A program made the position numbers and the translations under genes. The notes below the pieces were generated by a model. The model saw only the letters and a list, made by a program, of their open reading frames with translations. It was not told the origin of the DNA and did no database searches. From positions 8,895-72,894 of the forward strand of contig JAUNCI010000001.1 of NCBI GenBank assembly GCA_030526665.1: DNA of 64,000 nucleotides. The letters run 5' to 3'. The DNA is from Eubacteriales bacterium (GTDB taxonomy: Bacteria; Bacillota; Clostridia; Lachnospirales; Lachnospiraceae). Below are positions 25,030-34,452 of this stretch, piece by piece (the stretch's first letter is position 1; each line of letters starts with the position of its first letter).

Positions 25030-26832
25030 ATGGCAAAAAACAGATATGTCGGCGAATATCCGGTTATCGGTATCAGACCTACAATTGATGGACGTCGCGG
25101 ACCATTGAAAGTACGTGAATCTCTCGAAGAGCAGACAATGGGAATGGCGCTTGCCGCAAAAAAATTATTTGAAGAAAATTTAAAATATTCTAATGGCGAA
25201 CCGGTTAAAGTTGTAATCGCAGATACAACAATCGGTCGTGTAGCAGAAGCTGCTGCATGTGCTGCCAAATTTGAAAAAGAAGGCGTTAAGATTACTCTTA
25301 CAGTTACTCCATGCTGGTGCTACGGATCTGAAACTATGGATATGGACCGCAATACAATTAAAGCTGTTTGGGGTATGAATGCTACAGAAAGACCTGGTGC
25401 TGTATACCTTGCTTCCGTTCTTGCATCTCATGCACAGAAAGGGCTTCCGGCATTCGGTATTTATGGTAAAGACGTACTGGAAGCTGACGACATGAACATT
25501 CCGGAAGACGTTAAAACAAAACTTCTTCGTTTTGGACGTGCTGCTGTAGCTGCTGCTACAATGCAGGGAAAATCTTATCTGCAGATCGGTTCTCAGTGTA
25601 TGGGTATCGGCGGTTCTATTATCGATCAGGATTTCATCGAACAGTATCTTGGCATGCGTGTAGAATCTGTTGATGAAGTTGAAATTCTTCGTCGTATTGA
25701 TGAAAAAATTTATAGTGAAGATGAATATCAGAAAGCTTTGGCATGGATCAAAGAAAACTGCAAAGAAGGTCTTGATAAAAACCCTGAATTCGTTAAACAG
25801 TCTGATGAAGAAAAAGCGAAAGCATGGGAATTCATTGCAAAAATGGCTTGTATCATCGAAGACCTGTATCAGGGAAATCCAAACCTTCCGGAAAATGGCT
25901 TAGAAGAATCTGTTGGACACAACGCAATCGCAGGCGGTTTCCAGGGACAGAGACAGTGGACAGACTATATGCCTAACTGTGACTTCCCTGAAGCAATCCT
26001 GAATACATCATTTGACTGGAACGGCGCTCGTGAGCCATTCATTCTTGCAACAGAAAATGACGTTCTCAATGGACTGGGTATGCTCTTCCTGGAACTTCTT
26101 ACAAATCGTGCACAGATGTTTGCTGACGTTCGTACATGCTGGAATGGTGCTTCTGTAAAACGTGTTACAGATTATGAACTGGAAGGACATGCAAAAGATT
26201 CAGACGGTATCATCCACCTTATCAACTCAGGTGCCTGCTGCCTTGATGCTTCCGGCGTTTGTACAGACGAAAACGGAAACCATCTGATCAAAGAATGGTA
26301 CAATGTAACAGAAGAAGATCAGAAAGCAATCATGGATGCAACAGAATGGTGTGCAGCTGATAACGGATACTTCCGTGGAGGCGGATTCTCATCCAGATTT
26401 GAAACAAAATATGATATGCCGGCTACAATGATTCGTCTCAACCTTGTAAGAGGACTTGGACCGGTTCTTCAGATCGTAGAAGGATGGACAGTAGGACTTC
26501 CTGAAAAAGTTTCAGATACACTTTGGAAACGTACAGACTACACATGGCCTTGTACATGGTTTGCACCACGTACAGATGGTGTTGTAGGAAGTGCATTTGA
26601 AAATGCATACAGCGTTATGAATAACTGGGGCGCTAACCACGGCGCAATTTCATACGGACATGTTGGTGCAGATGTTATCACAATGGCATCCATCCTCAGA
26701 ATTCCGGTATGCATGCATAACGTACCGGTAGAAGATATCTATCGTCCGGCTGCATGGAATGCATTTGGAATGGACAAAGAATCTGCTGATTACAGAGCAT
26801 GCGCTAACTTTGGACCACTTTACAAAAAATAA
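25030..26832 (+). CDS. fucI: L-fucose isomerase
   Basis: 600 residues, the length of FucI enzymes (591-605). N-terminal [27 protein letters not shown] and the C-terminal [35 protein letters not shown] blocks are characteristic. The Mn-binding Glu, Asp and His are expected within [26 protein letters not shown] and SYGHVGAD segments. Reaction: L-fucose to L-fuculose (also D-arabinose). GGAGGT is ~10 bases ahead of the ATG. Monocistronic: a terminator follows at 26880. The kinase for L-fuculose is not adjacent; the FGGY kinase at 29634 is a candidate. Confidence 0.96.
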   Translation: MAKNRYVGEYPVIGIRPTIDGRRGPLKVRESLEEQTMGMALAAKKLFEENLKYSNGEPVKVVIADTTIGRVAEAAACAAKFEKEGVKITLTVTPCWCYGSETMDMDRNTIKAVWGMNATERPGAVYLASVLASHAQKGLPAFGIYGKDVLEADDMNIPEDVKTKLLRFGRAAVAAATMQGKSYLQIGSQCMGIGGSIIDQDFIEQYLGMRVESVDEVEILRRIDEKIYSEDEYQKALAWIKENCKEGLDKNPEFVKQSDEEKAKAWEFIAKMACIIEDLYQGNPNLPENGLEESVGHNAIAGGFQGQRQWTDYMPNCDFPEAILNTSFDWNGAREPFILATENDVLNGLGMLFLELLTNRAQMFADVRTCWNGASVKRVTDYELEGHAKDSDGIIHLINSGACCLDASGVCTDENGNHLIKEWYNVTEEDQKAIMDATEWCAADNGYFRGGGFSSRFETKYDMPATMIRLNLVRGLGPVLQIVEGWTVGLPEKVSDTLWKRTDYTWPCTWFAPRTDGVVGSAFENAYSVMNNWGANHGAISYGHVGADVITMASILRIPVCMHNVPVEDIYRPAAWNAFGMDKESADYRACANFGPLYKK

Positions 26833-26879
26833 TATTTGATGCAATATATATTATTTGAAAAAATATACGCATAAAAAGG

Positions 26880-26912
26880 CCCGCTTCCGAAATGGAAGCG
26901 GGTCGTTTTTTA
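26880..26912 (+). terminator. Bidirectional terminator between fucI and fucU
   Basis: Nine-base stem CCCGCTTCC/GGAAGCGGG (26880-26888 with 26894-26902), 5-nt loop, T-rich tail on the plus strand (CGTTTTTTAT) and an A run on the other side (ATAAAAAGG), so it can serve both convergent genes. Confidence 0.88.
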
Positions 26913-26966
26913 TGTAATAGTTTTTTTAAATAATAGAAATTTTGGTCTTCGTATAAGATGCAGAAA

Positions 26967-27425
26967 CTATTTGTTTACAACAACACCTTTACGAAGAATG
27001 ATATTTGCATAGATTGCAGTTTCGCCTGTCATAATTACGACACGGGATTTTGCTCTGGTTTTGTCATAGAAGTCCCATTTGTTGATTTCCTCAAAGCAGG
27101 CATCACCGCGTTCGTCATGTTTAGCTACGATTTCTTTGTAAGTATCCCAGATCGGTGTTTTTGCATCATCACCCGGTTCTACTGCCATCAATGTACATGG
27201 CGGAACCATAACGCCGTTTGCATCCGGATAAGTATCAAGCGGAAAAACCTGAAGAATCGCATCGAGAATTTCTGGTACACCATGACCGTCCATGCGAATT
27301 ACTTCTGTTCCAAAAGAATGACCCGGGAAGTTGCCGTCGCCGATTGTCAGCTCGTCGGTGTGTCCCATTTCACAAAGAACTTTCAGCAGTTCAGGGGATA
27401 AGATTGGTGGAATTCCTTTTAACAT
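26967..27425 (-). CDS. fucU: L-fucose mutarotase (FucU/RbsD family)
   Basis: 152 residues from the ATG at 27425 (AAAGGAGCAATACT upstream); a longer frame to 27464 covers the ribosome site. The RbsD/FucU fold is shown by LKVLCEMGHTDELTIGDGNFPG at ~12-33, the catalytic His being in MGHTDE, and by the C-terminal ETAIYANIILRKGVV. FucU interconverts alpha and beta anomers of L-fucose to feed FucI. Closer in length to FucU (140) than to RbsD (139), so the choice rests on the neighbouring fucI. It faces fucI on the opposite strand, which is unlike the usual same-strand order. Confidence 0.88.
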   Translation of the reverse strand: MLKGIPPILSPELLKVLCEMGHTDELTIGDGNFPGHSFGTEVIRMDGHGVPEILDAILQVFPLDTYPDANGVMVPPCTLMAVEPGDDAKTPIWDTYKEIVAKHDERGDACFEEINKWDFYDKTRAKSRVVIMTGETAIYANIILRKGVVVNK

Positions 27426-27632
27426 AGTATTGCTCCTTTCAGATTGAAGAGTGTATTTTTGCATGTTGATTTTTAAAAATTGGATACCTTAGAACATGCA
27501 TTTCTAAACAATACCTTACCTTTTTTTGATAGAGAAAACAATAGGATATTTTCTGAAAAAGTATGAATATTTTCCTGTCTGTTTTATCAGAGTTGAGTTC
27601 GATTTGAAATCTGAAAAGACACTATTTTACAA

Positions 27633-27661
27633 TTGACAAAGAGAAGTATGAATAGTATGAT
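27633..27661 (+). promoter_or_regulatory. Promoter of the aldolase-lacI-kinase operon
   Basis: TTGACA (27633-27638), exactly 17 bases, TATGAT (27656-27661). The predicted start is near 27668, which falls on the palindrome described next. Confidence 0.8.
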
Positions 27662-27667
27662 AAAGAA

Positions 27668-27680
27668 AAACGAATCGTTT
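27668..27680. promoter_or_regulatory. Candidate LacI-family operator
   Basis: AAACGAATCGTTT is a perfect 13-base odd palindrome apart from its central base, with CG on both sides of the centre as is common in LacI-family sites. It overlaps the predicted transcription start, the classic place for a repressor, and the second gene of the operon encodes a LacI-family protein. Confidence 0.7.
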
Positions 27681-27716
27681 CGGTTTTGGAGATTTTAATG
27701 ACAGGAGGATAAAAAA

Positions 27717-28568
27717 ATGCCATTAGTTACATCAAAAGAAATGCTTGCAAATGCCCAGAAAGGTGGATATGCGGTAGGTGCTTTTAACGCAGAAAATATG
27801 GAAATGGTGAAAGCAATCATTCAGGCTGCAGAGGAATTGAATGCACCGGTTATGATTCAGACAACACCGTCTACAATTAAATATGGAACACTGGATACTT
27901 ATGCCGCAATCGTAGCAGCGGAAGCAAAAAAAGCGAAAGTTCCTGTATGTCTTCATTTAGACCACGGTTCAAGTTTTGAATTGGCTATGCAGGCACTGAA
28001 AGCAGGATATACATCTGTTATGATCGATGGATCAAAATTAGATTTTGAAGGAAATGTTGAAGTAAGCAAAAAAGTTGCTGACGTTGCTGCTGCAATGGAT
28101 ATTCCATGCGAGGCAGAACTTGGAAAAGTCGGAGGAAAAGAAGACGACCTGGAGGCGGAAGCAGACACAAATACAGATCCGCAGGAAGCAAAAGAATTTG
28201 TAGAAAGAACAGGAATTACATCCCTGGCAGTTGCAATTGGAACAGCACATGGCTTTTATGTAGGTACTCCGGTACTTGACAAAGAACGTCTCAGCGAAAT
28301 CAGAGAAGTTGTTGATATTCCGCTGGTTCTTCACGGAGCTTCCGGTCTGACAGATGAGGATGTAAGTGACTGCGTACAAAGAGGAATCTGCAAAGTGAAT
28401 TTTGCAACAGAACTTCGTGCTGCGTATACAAAAGCTGTGAAAGAATATTTGGAAGAAAAACCGGAAACAATTGATCCAAAAGCTTATGGAAAAGCCGGTA
28501 TTGCTGCAGTCAAGGAACTTGTCATAGGTCGTATGAAAGTACTCGGATGCGAACAGAAAGCAATTTAA
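27717..28568 (+). CDS. Class II (zinc) ketose-bisphosphate aldolase, GatY/FbaA type
   Basis: 283 residues. Zn ligands appear in CLHLDHGSS, EAELGKVGG, GTAHGFY and LVLHGASGL, and the substrate loop in CKVNFATELR. Length and motifs match the GatY/KbaY/FbaA group, which cleaves fructose- or tagatose-1,6-bisphosphate and relatives to DHAP and an aldehyde. In this operon with an FGGY kinase and a GatD-like dehydrogenase a catabolic ketose-(bis)phosphate is more likely than glycolytic FBP. AGGAGG precedes the ATG. Confidence 0.9.
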   Translation: MPLVTSKEMLANAQKGGYAVGAFNAENMEMVKAIIQAAEELNAPVMIQTTPSTIKYGTLDTYAAIVAAEAKKAKVPVCLHLDHGSSFELAMQALKAGYTSVMIDGSKLDFEGNVEVSKKVADVAAAMDIPCEAELGKVGGKEDDLEAEADTNTDPQEAKEFVERTGITSLAVAIGTAHGFYVGTPVLDKERLSEIREVVDIPLVLHGASGLTDEDVSDCVQRGICKVNFATELRAAYTKAVKEYLEEKPETIDPKAYGKAGIAAVKELVIGRMKVLGCEQKAI

Positions 28569-28592
28569 ATACAGAAAATCCGGAGTGATGAT

Positions 28593-29618
28593 ATGGCAGC
28601 GACAATGAAAGATCTGGCAAAGCGTACAGGACTCGGAATTGCAACGATTTCTTCCTATTTTAATGGTGGAAATGTACGTGAAAAAAACAGAATAAAAATA
28701 GAAGAAGCCATAGAAGAACTTCATTATGAAGTAAACGAGGTTGCCAGAAATTTAAAAAGAAATGCAACAAAAACCATAGGAGTTGTAATTCCGGAATTAA
28801 ATAATATCTTCTGCTCAGAGATAATTACCGAGATGGAAGATGTACTGCGAAATCATGGATATGCAACGATTATCTGTGACTGCCGTACAGATAAAAAACT
28901 TGAAAAAGAAGCAATTGAGTTCCTGATGTATAAACGAGTGGACGGCATTATCAATATGCCGGTGGATACCGCCGGAAAGAATCTTCAGATCGTGCAAAAG
29001 CAGAGAAAACCGATCGTTCTGCTTGATCGTCAGATTATGGATCTGCAATGTGACAGTGTTCTGGTGGACAATGAGGCAGCGGCCCAAAAAGCAGTATCCT
29101 ATTTGATTGAAAATGGACATTCGAATATTGGAATTATTGGCGGACCGAGAGAGGTGTATACAGCACAGGAACGTATGAATGGATATGTACTCGCTCATAA
29201 AAAACATAATCTGGATATCAGAGAATCTTTGATTTATCATGGCGATTATACCATCAAAGGCGGTGTAAACGGCGTTGAGGAACTGGTTCAAAAGAATCCG
29301 GATATGACGGCGATTTTTGTTACAAACTATGAAATGACAATGGGGGCTGTGATTGGCGTAAATGAGATGAATATTAAAATTCCGGAACAAATATCGCTGA
29401 TCGGTTTTGACAATCTGCAGTTTGCCAGAGCATGCAGTCCGAAATTAACGATCGTTGCACAGCCAACAAAAAGCATAGCACAGGAAGCGGCCGGCTTAAT
29501 GCTGAAACGGCTGGGAGGAAATAACGGCGAAGAGATGGCGGAAGCGGAACCGGAATATCAGACGATTCGTCTTCAGACATCCATGATTGCCGGGAAATCT
29601 GTTATAAATTTGAAGTAG
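28593..29618 (+). CDS. LacI-family transcriptional regulator
   Basis: 341 residues. Helix-turn-helix TMKDLAKRTGLGIATISSYFNGG at 4-26 and hinge helix in VNEVARNLKRNATKTIGVV. The periplasmic-binding-like sensor follows (IIGGPREVYTAQERMNGY, SLIGFDNLQFA). The palindrome at 27668 upstream of the operon is its likely site. The inducer is unknown; sensor domains of this class bind sugars. Starts 24 bases after the aldolase stop. Confidence 0.9.
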   Translation: MAATMKDLAKRTGLGIATISSYFNGGNVREKNRIKIEEAIEELHYEVNEVARNLKRNATKTIGVVIPELNNIFCSEIITEMEDVLRNHGYATIICDCRTDKKLEKEAIEFLMYKRVDGIINMPVDTAGKNLQIVQKQRKPIVLLDRQIMDLQCDSVLVDNEAAAQKAVSYLIENGHSNIGIIGGPREVYTAQERMNGYVLAHKKHNLDIRESLIYHGDYTIKGGVNGVEELVQKNPDMTAIFVTNYEMTMGAVIGVNEMNIKIPEQISLIGFDNLQFARACSPKLTIVAQPTKSIAQEAAGLMLKRLGGNNGEEMAEAEPEYQTIRLQTSMIAGKSVINLK

Positions 29619-29633
29619 AGAATGAGGTTCTAT

Positions 29634-31142
29634 ATGGGGAAAAAATACTTAATAGGAATTGATCTTGGAACGAGTGCCTGCAAGGTTGCTATTTTTGATA
29701 AAAACGGAACTGTCATTGCTGCGGCAACCGGTGACTATCCGGTGTACTACCCACAGGAAGGCTGGGCAGAGCAGGATCCAAAAGAATGGTGGGCAGGTGT
29801 TTGTTCTGCGACGAAAAAAGCACTTGAAAAAGGAATGGTGGATCCACAGGAGATTGCCGGTGTCGGAATTGATGGACAAAGCTGGTCGGCAGTTGCAATT
29901 GATAAAGAAGGAAATGTTCTGACGAATACTCCAATCTGGAATGATACAAGAGCACAGAAAATATGTGATCGTCTGAATGCAGAAATCGGTGCGGATGCGA
30001 TTTTTGAAGTTGCCGGAAATGCTCTTCAGCCATCCTATACAACTGCAAAGATCATCTGGTACAAAGAAAATCTGCCGGAAGTATATGCAAAAATTGACAA
30101 GATTCTTCAGTCCAACAGTTATATTGCGTTCTGTCTGACAGGAGAGGTAAGTCAGGAAATTTCGCAGGGCTATGGTCTTCATTGCTTTGATATGAGACAT
30201 GGCAAATGGGATGTTGATATGTGTGAGAAACTTGGAATCCCTATGAACTTTTTACCGGATATAGTTTCCTGTGACCATGTGGTAGGCAGTGTTACAGAAA
30301 AGGCTTCCGCAGAATGTGGACTGGCAGTTGGCACACCGGTTGTTGCCGGAGGACTGGATGCCGCATGCGGAACATTGGGAGCCGGAGTCATTCATCCGGG
30401 GGAAACACAGGAACAGGGCGGACAGGCCGGCGGAATGAGTATTTGTATGGACACATACAAAGCGGATCCGCGTCTGATTCTCGGATACCATGTAGTTCCA
30501 AATGAGTGGCTTCTTCAGGGCGGTACTACCGGCGGCGGTGGCGTCATGAGATGGTTTGAGCGTGAATTTGCGGATTATGAGAGAAGCGTGGCAGAAGAAA
30601 AAGGAAAATCTTCTCTTGTTCAGTTAAATGATATCGGTGAAGAAATTAATCCGGGATGTGACGGCGTTGTCTTTTTACCATATATGGCTGGCGAACGTAC
30701 GCCAATCTGGAATCCTCATGCAAAAGGCGTTTTCTATGGACTTGATTTTGCGAAAACAAAAGGACATATGCTTCGTGCATGTATGGAAGGGGTAGCACTT
30801 TCTCTGAGACACAATCTGGAAATTGCAGAGGAAGCAGGTGCAAAAGTTGAAGTGCTTCGTGCAATGGGCGGATCTGCAAATTCGTTATTGTGGACACAGA
30901 TAAAATCAGATATTACGGGAAAACCTATTGTGGTTCCTTCATCAGATACCGCGACAACACTTGGAGCGGCAATTTTGGCAGGTGTAGGTGTTGGCTTCTA
31001 TAAAGACTATGAAGAAGCTGTAAAACTGACTGTTGTTGAAACCAGAAGTCATCAGCCAAATACAGAGAATAAAGAGGTGTACGATAAAACGTACGATACA
31101 TATATAAAACTGTATAGATCACTGGAAGATCTGATGAAGTAA
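29634..31142 (+). CDS. FGGY-family sugar kinase (XylB/fuculokinase-like)
   Basis: 502 residues from the ATG at 29634. GIDLGTSACKVAIFD is the first phosphate motif. GIDGQSWSAVAID, PIWNDTRA (substrate/adenine side) and LRAMGGSANSLLWTQIKSD near the C-terminus are FGGY hallmarks. The overall pattern is that of xylulokinase. In context it may phosphorylate L-fuculose, because fucI and fucU are next door and no canonical fucK is seen, or the ketose made by the GatD-like enzyme downstream. Substrate cannot be read from sequence. Confidence 0.85.
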   Translation: MGKKYLIGIDLGTSACKVAIFDKNGTVIAAATGDYPVYYPQEGWAEQDPKEWWAGVCSATKKALEKGMVDPQEIAGVGIDGQSWSAVAIDKEGNVLTNTPIWNDTRAQKICDRLNAEIGADAIFEVAGNALQPSYTTAKIIWYKENLPEVYAKIDKILQSNSYIAFCLTGEVSQEISQGYGLHCFDMRHGKWDVDMCEKLGIPMNFLPDIVSCDHVVGSVTEKASAECGLAVGTPVVAGGLDAACGTLGAGVIHPGETQEQGGQAGGMSICMDTYKADPRLILGYHVVPNEWLLQGGTTGGGGVMRWFEREFADYERSVAEEKGKSSLVQLNDIGEEINPGCDGVVFLPYMAGERTPIWNPHAKGVFYGLDFAKTKGHMLRACMEGVALSLRHNLEIAEEAGAKVEVLRAMGGSANSLLWTQIKSDITGKPIVVPSSDTATTLGAAILAGVGVGFYKDYEEAVKLTVVETRSHQPNTENKEVYDKTYDTYIKLYRSLEDLMK

Positions 31143-31222
31143 ATAATAATCAGATACTATTAGAATGGGAGTCAATATATTAATAATTTTCTAGATAAAT
31201 CATTTAGGAGGAAAAAGGTAAT

Positions 31223-32272
31223 ATGAAAGCAGCAGTTGTAGTAGCAAATGAAGATGTACGTTACATGGATGTTGAAGAACCGCAGGTAAAACCGGGGCAT
31301 GTGAAAATTAAAGTAAAAGCATCCGGAATCTGTGGATCGGATATTCCGCGTGTTCTTCACAATGGCGTTCATTTCTATCCTATCGTTCTTGGACATGAAT
31401 TTTCCGGAGACGTAGTAGAAATCGGAGAAGGAGTTACAAAAGTTAAAGTTGGTGATACAGTATCCGGTGCTCCGCTGGTACCATGTATGAAGTGTGAAGA
31501 CTGCCAGAAAGGAAACTATTCTCTGTGTAAACATTATAGTTTCATCGGATCCAGACAGCAGGGAAGTAATGCAGATTATGTAGTTATTCCGGAAAATAAT
31601 GCAGTTCCTTATGATCCGTCTATTCCATATGATGTAGCAGCTATGTTTGAGCCATCAACAGTTGCGATTCATGGTCTTCTTCAGAATGAATATGAAGGCG
31701 GAAAATATGTTGCTATTCTTGGCGGCGGTACGATTGGTATCTTTACAATGCAGTGGGCAAAAATTTTCGGTTCCAAAAAAGTAGTGGTATTTGATATCAG
31801 TGATGAACGTCTGGAACTTGCAAAACGTCTTGGTGCTGATGAAGTTGTAAATACATTAAAAGAGGGATTCATGGATGAAGCTATGGCTATTACAGGCGGA
31901 AAAGGCTATGAATATGTATATGAAACAGCAGGACAGGTTCCGACAATGCATATGGCATTTAAACTTGCCGCAAACAAAGCACATGTTTGCTTTATCGGAA
32001 CACCACATGTGGATATGACATTTACACCTGCACTTTGGGAAAATATGAATCGTAAAGAGTTTAAGCTTACAGGTTCATGGATGTCTTACAGTGCACCATT
32101 CCCGGGAAAAGAATGGGATCTGACAGCTCATTATTTTGCAACCGGTCAGCTGAAATTTGACAAGAGCATGATTTTCAAAAAAATTCCTATGAGTGAAGCG
32201 CAGGAAGCATTCCAGATGTTTAAAACACCTGGACTTGTACAGGGAAAAATTCTTCTTGTAAATGAAGATTAA
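31223..32272 (+). CDS. Zinc-dependent polyol dehydrogenase (GatD-like)
   Basis: 349-residue medium-chain dehydrogenase. Catalytic zinc: Cys in GICGSDIPRVL and His-Glu in GHEFSGDV. The structural-zinc lobe is intact: CMKCEDCQKGNYSLC. The Rossmann motif is ILGGGTIGIF. CGSDIPR and the overall length are typical of galactitol-1-phosphate 5-dehydrogenase, though sorbitol- and other polyol-phosphate enzymes are close. With the upstream class II aldolase this suggests a tagatose-type or related polyol pathway, but no PTS for galactitol is present in the window. AGGAGG precedes the ATG. Confidence 0.82.
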   Translation: MKAAVVVANEDVRYMDVEEPQVKPGHVKIKVKASGICGSDIPRVLHNGVHFYPIVLGHEFSGDVVEIGEGVTKVKVGDTVSGAPLVPCMKCEDCQKGNYSLCKHYSFIGSRQQGSNADYVVIPENNAVPYDPSIPYDVAAMFEPSTVAIHGLLQNEYEGGKYVAILGGGTIGIFTMQWAKIFGSKKVVVFDISDERLELAKRLGADEVVNTLKEGFMDEAMAITGGKGYEYVYETAGQVPTMHMAFKLAANKAHVCFIGTPHVDMTFTPALWENMNRKEFKLTGSWMSYSAPFPGKEWDLTAHYFATGQLKFDKSMIFKKIPMSEAQEAFQMFKTPGLVQGKILLVNED

Positions 32273-32301
32273 ATAAAATAATGTATTGGGAGGAAAAAAA
32301 C

Positions 32302-33303
32302 ATGGGATTTATTGATCCAAAAACAGTTCCGGTGAAAGTATTAAATGACGGAACAACAATGCCGGTAATCGGTATGGGTACATTCGGGTCTGACCGCGTA
32401 AGTGCGGAAGATGTTGCAAAAGCAGTTGCAGGTGGTATCCGCTGTGGATATCGTATGCTTGACTGTGCTGCATGCTATGGGAATGAAAAAAATATCGGTG
32501 AGGTAATCGCAGCGGCAATCAAAGAAGGTGTTGTAAAAAGAGAAGACCTTTATATCATGACAAAAGTTTGGAATAATATGCATAACGATGTTGCGACAGC
32601 CTGCAAACAGAGTATTGCTGACCTTCAGTGTGATTATGTGGATATGTATTTCATTCACTGGCCATTCCCGAACTATCATGCACCGGGATGTGATGTAGAT
32701 TCCAGAAATCCTGATTCTGTTCCATTTACAGCAGAACGTTTCATGAATACATATCGTCAGTGTGAGGAATTGGTCGAGGCTGGATTGATTAAACATATCG
32801 GTATTTCCAATATGACCATTCCGAAACTGGAGGCAACACTTCCTCTGATGAAAATTAAACCTGCAACATGTGAAATTGAAATTCATCCATGCTTCCAGCA
32901 GAAAGAACTGTTTGATTATCTTGTGGCTCACGATATTCAGCCGGTTGGCTATATGCCTCTGGGATCTCCGAGACGTCCGGAACGTGACATTTGTCCGGAA
33001 GATATCGCAGATATGGATATGCCTGAAATTAAGGCAATTGCAGAAGCACATGGTGTTCATCCTGCAACTGTTTGCCTGAAATGGGCAGTACAGAACGGAC
33101 AGGTAACCATTCCGTTCTCATGCCACAACTATGAAGGAAACTTAAAAGCAATGGTTGACGGAGATGATCTGACAGACGAAGAAATGGCTTCCATCGCTAC
33201 ATGTGAAAGAGGCAATCGTCTTGTAAAAGGTCAGGTATTCCTTTGGGCCGGTGCAAAAGACTGGCATGATCTTTGGGATGAAGAAGGATTTATCGTAAAA
33301 TAG
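32302..33303 (+). CDS. Aldo/keto reductase
   Basis: 333 residues from the ATG at 32302 (GGGAGG at 32288-32293). The catalytic tetrad is visible: Asp and Tyr in MLDCAACYGNE, Lys in MTKVWN and His in YFIHWPF. The NAD(P) phosphate site lies in the C-terminal WAVQNGQVTIPFSC block. It reduces carbonyls or oxidises alcohols with NAD(P). The substrate may be a sugar, polyol or lactaldehyde. It is last in the operon; a hairpin and terminator follow. Confidence 0.85.
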   Translation: MGFIDPKTVPVKVLNDGTTMPVIGMGTFGSDRVSAEDVAKAVAGGIRCGYRMLDCAACYGNEKNIGEVIAAAIKEGVVKREDLYIMTKVWNNMHNDVATACKQSIADLQCDYVDMYFIHWPFPNYHAPGCDVDSRNPDSVPFTAERFMNTYRQCEELVEAGLIKHIGISNMTIPKLEATLPLMKIKPATCEIEIHPCFQQKELFDYLVAHDIQPVGYMPLGSPRRPERDICPEDIADMDMPEIKAIAEAHGVHPATVCLKWAVQNGQVTIPFSCHNYEGNLKAMVDGDDLTDEEMASIATCERGNRLVKGQVFLWAGAKDWHDLWDEEGFIVK

Positions 33304-33316
33304 TCAGTAAAAGAAA

Positions 33317-33347
33317 GTTACAGTTTACGTTACACATGAACTGTAAC
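33317..33347 (+). promoter_or_regulatory. Stem-loop after the aldo/keto reductase
   Basis: GTTACAGTT/AACTGTAAC (33317-33325 with 33339-33347), 13-nt loop, no T tract. It lies between the gene and the terminator at 33373; a 3' stability element is possible. Confidence 0.4.
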
Positions 33348-33372
33348 AGTTATAGATAAGTTATAAATATAA

Positions 33373-33418
33373 AAAGGAAAGGTCAGGGCGCGATTGCTTT
33401 GGTCTTTCCTTTTTTTAT
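33373..33418 (+). terminator. Terminator of the aldolase-AKR operon
   Basis: Stem AAAGGAAAG/CTTTCCTTT (33373-33381 with 33404-33412) followed by TTTTTAT. Confidence 0.8.
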
Positions 33419-33476
33419 GGTATGATGTATCATAAAGTTTAGTTTATAAATCGGTCATAAACCGGGAAGGATCAGT

Positions 33477-34385
33477 ATGATTGCGTTAGAAAATCAGTGC
33501 GAGTTATTTGAATATGAAATGATAGAGGATGAAATCGTTTTAAAGAAATGGATTTCGGATACGCCGGAGGTAAAGGTGCCGGAAAAATGGGAGAATTTTC
33601 CAATTACACAGATCGATGCCTACGCTTTTTCCGGTGGACACTATCGTGCAATCTCTCTTCCGAATACCATTCGTAAAATAGGAAGATATGCATTTTATAA
33701 TTGCTTTGAATTGCTTCGATTTTCTTTTGCTACATCGATTTCCGATATCGGGGCAGGTGCGTTTACCGGATGCCGAAAAGTGAGAGGTCTGGAAGTGTAT
33801 CAACGTGATACAAAACGTTCCTGTTTTCGAGATGTATTATCTGAGTTTACAGAAGAAATATCCGTTGTTTATCATACAGAAGAGGAAGCACATCTCATGT
33901 TTCCGGAGTTTTATGAAGAGGGAATCGAAAATACTCCCGCACGAATTATCATGACGGAAATTCATGGAACGGGAATGTATTATCGAAATAGTTTTGTAAA
34001 TGGAGAACTGCAATTTTCGGAATATGACCGTAGATTTGAAATGGCAAAGGCGCAGGAGTATCCAGGCTTTTTGATTCGCCTTGTGATTGGGCGTCTGCTA
34101 TATCCGTATCGATTGGAAGATAAGGCAAAGACTTCTTATGAACAGTACCTCATGGAACATCCGGAGGATGCCGTAGACTATCTTGTACAGACAAGAGATA
34201 TTTCTGAATTGCAGAAAATGATAGCTTATGACATGTCTGTTCCGGAAGGCAAAGACAAAATAGAAAGTTTGAAGAAAGCAATTCTGAATGCGGCTCAGAA
34301 GGCGGGATGGACGGAAGCGGTCAGTTATCTGATGGACCGAATGAGAGATGCGAAACCCAAACGTCGTATGAGCTTTCAGCTATAA
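33477..34385 (+). CDS. BspA-like leucine-rich repeat protein, cytoplasmic
   Basis: 302 residues with no signal peptide. Residues ~45-105 hold two to three BspA-type (LRR_5) repeats: ITQIDAYAFSGGHYRAISLPNTIRKIGRYAFYNC and SISDIGAGAFTGCRKV. The remaining ~190 residues are unlike any family I know; they contain TGMYYRNSFVNGELQFSEYDRRFE and helical Lys/Glu-rich C-terminal segments (tetratricopeptide-like in appearance). The VWA-like and MoxR genes that follow on the same strand suggest a three-gene unit. Function unknown. Confidence 0.75.
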   Translation: MIALENQCELFEYEMIEDEIVLKKWISDTPEVKVPEKWENFPITQIDAYAFSGGHYRAISLPNTIRKIGRYAFYNCFELLRFSFATSISDIGAGAFTGCRKVRGLEVYQRDTKRSCFRDVLSEFTEEISVVYHTEEEAHLMFPEFYEEGIENTPARIIMTEIHGTGMYYRNSFVNGELQFSEYDRRFEMAKAQEYPGFLIRLVIGRLLYPYRLEDKAKTSYEQYLMEHPEDAVDYLVQTRDISELQKMIAYDMSVPEGKDKIESLKKAILNAAQKAGWTEAVSYLMDRMRDAKPKRRMSFQL

Positions 34386-34452
34386 ATGTGAGACGTATGC
34401 GTTGTTTATGCGGTGAATTACAAAAGTAATATTAGAGTGGATGGAGAATGTG

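Noticed and set aside
28038..28724. 228-codon minus-strand frame
   Set aside because: Antisense to the aldolase and LacI genes; composition is Phe/Cys/Ile-rich shadow coding.
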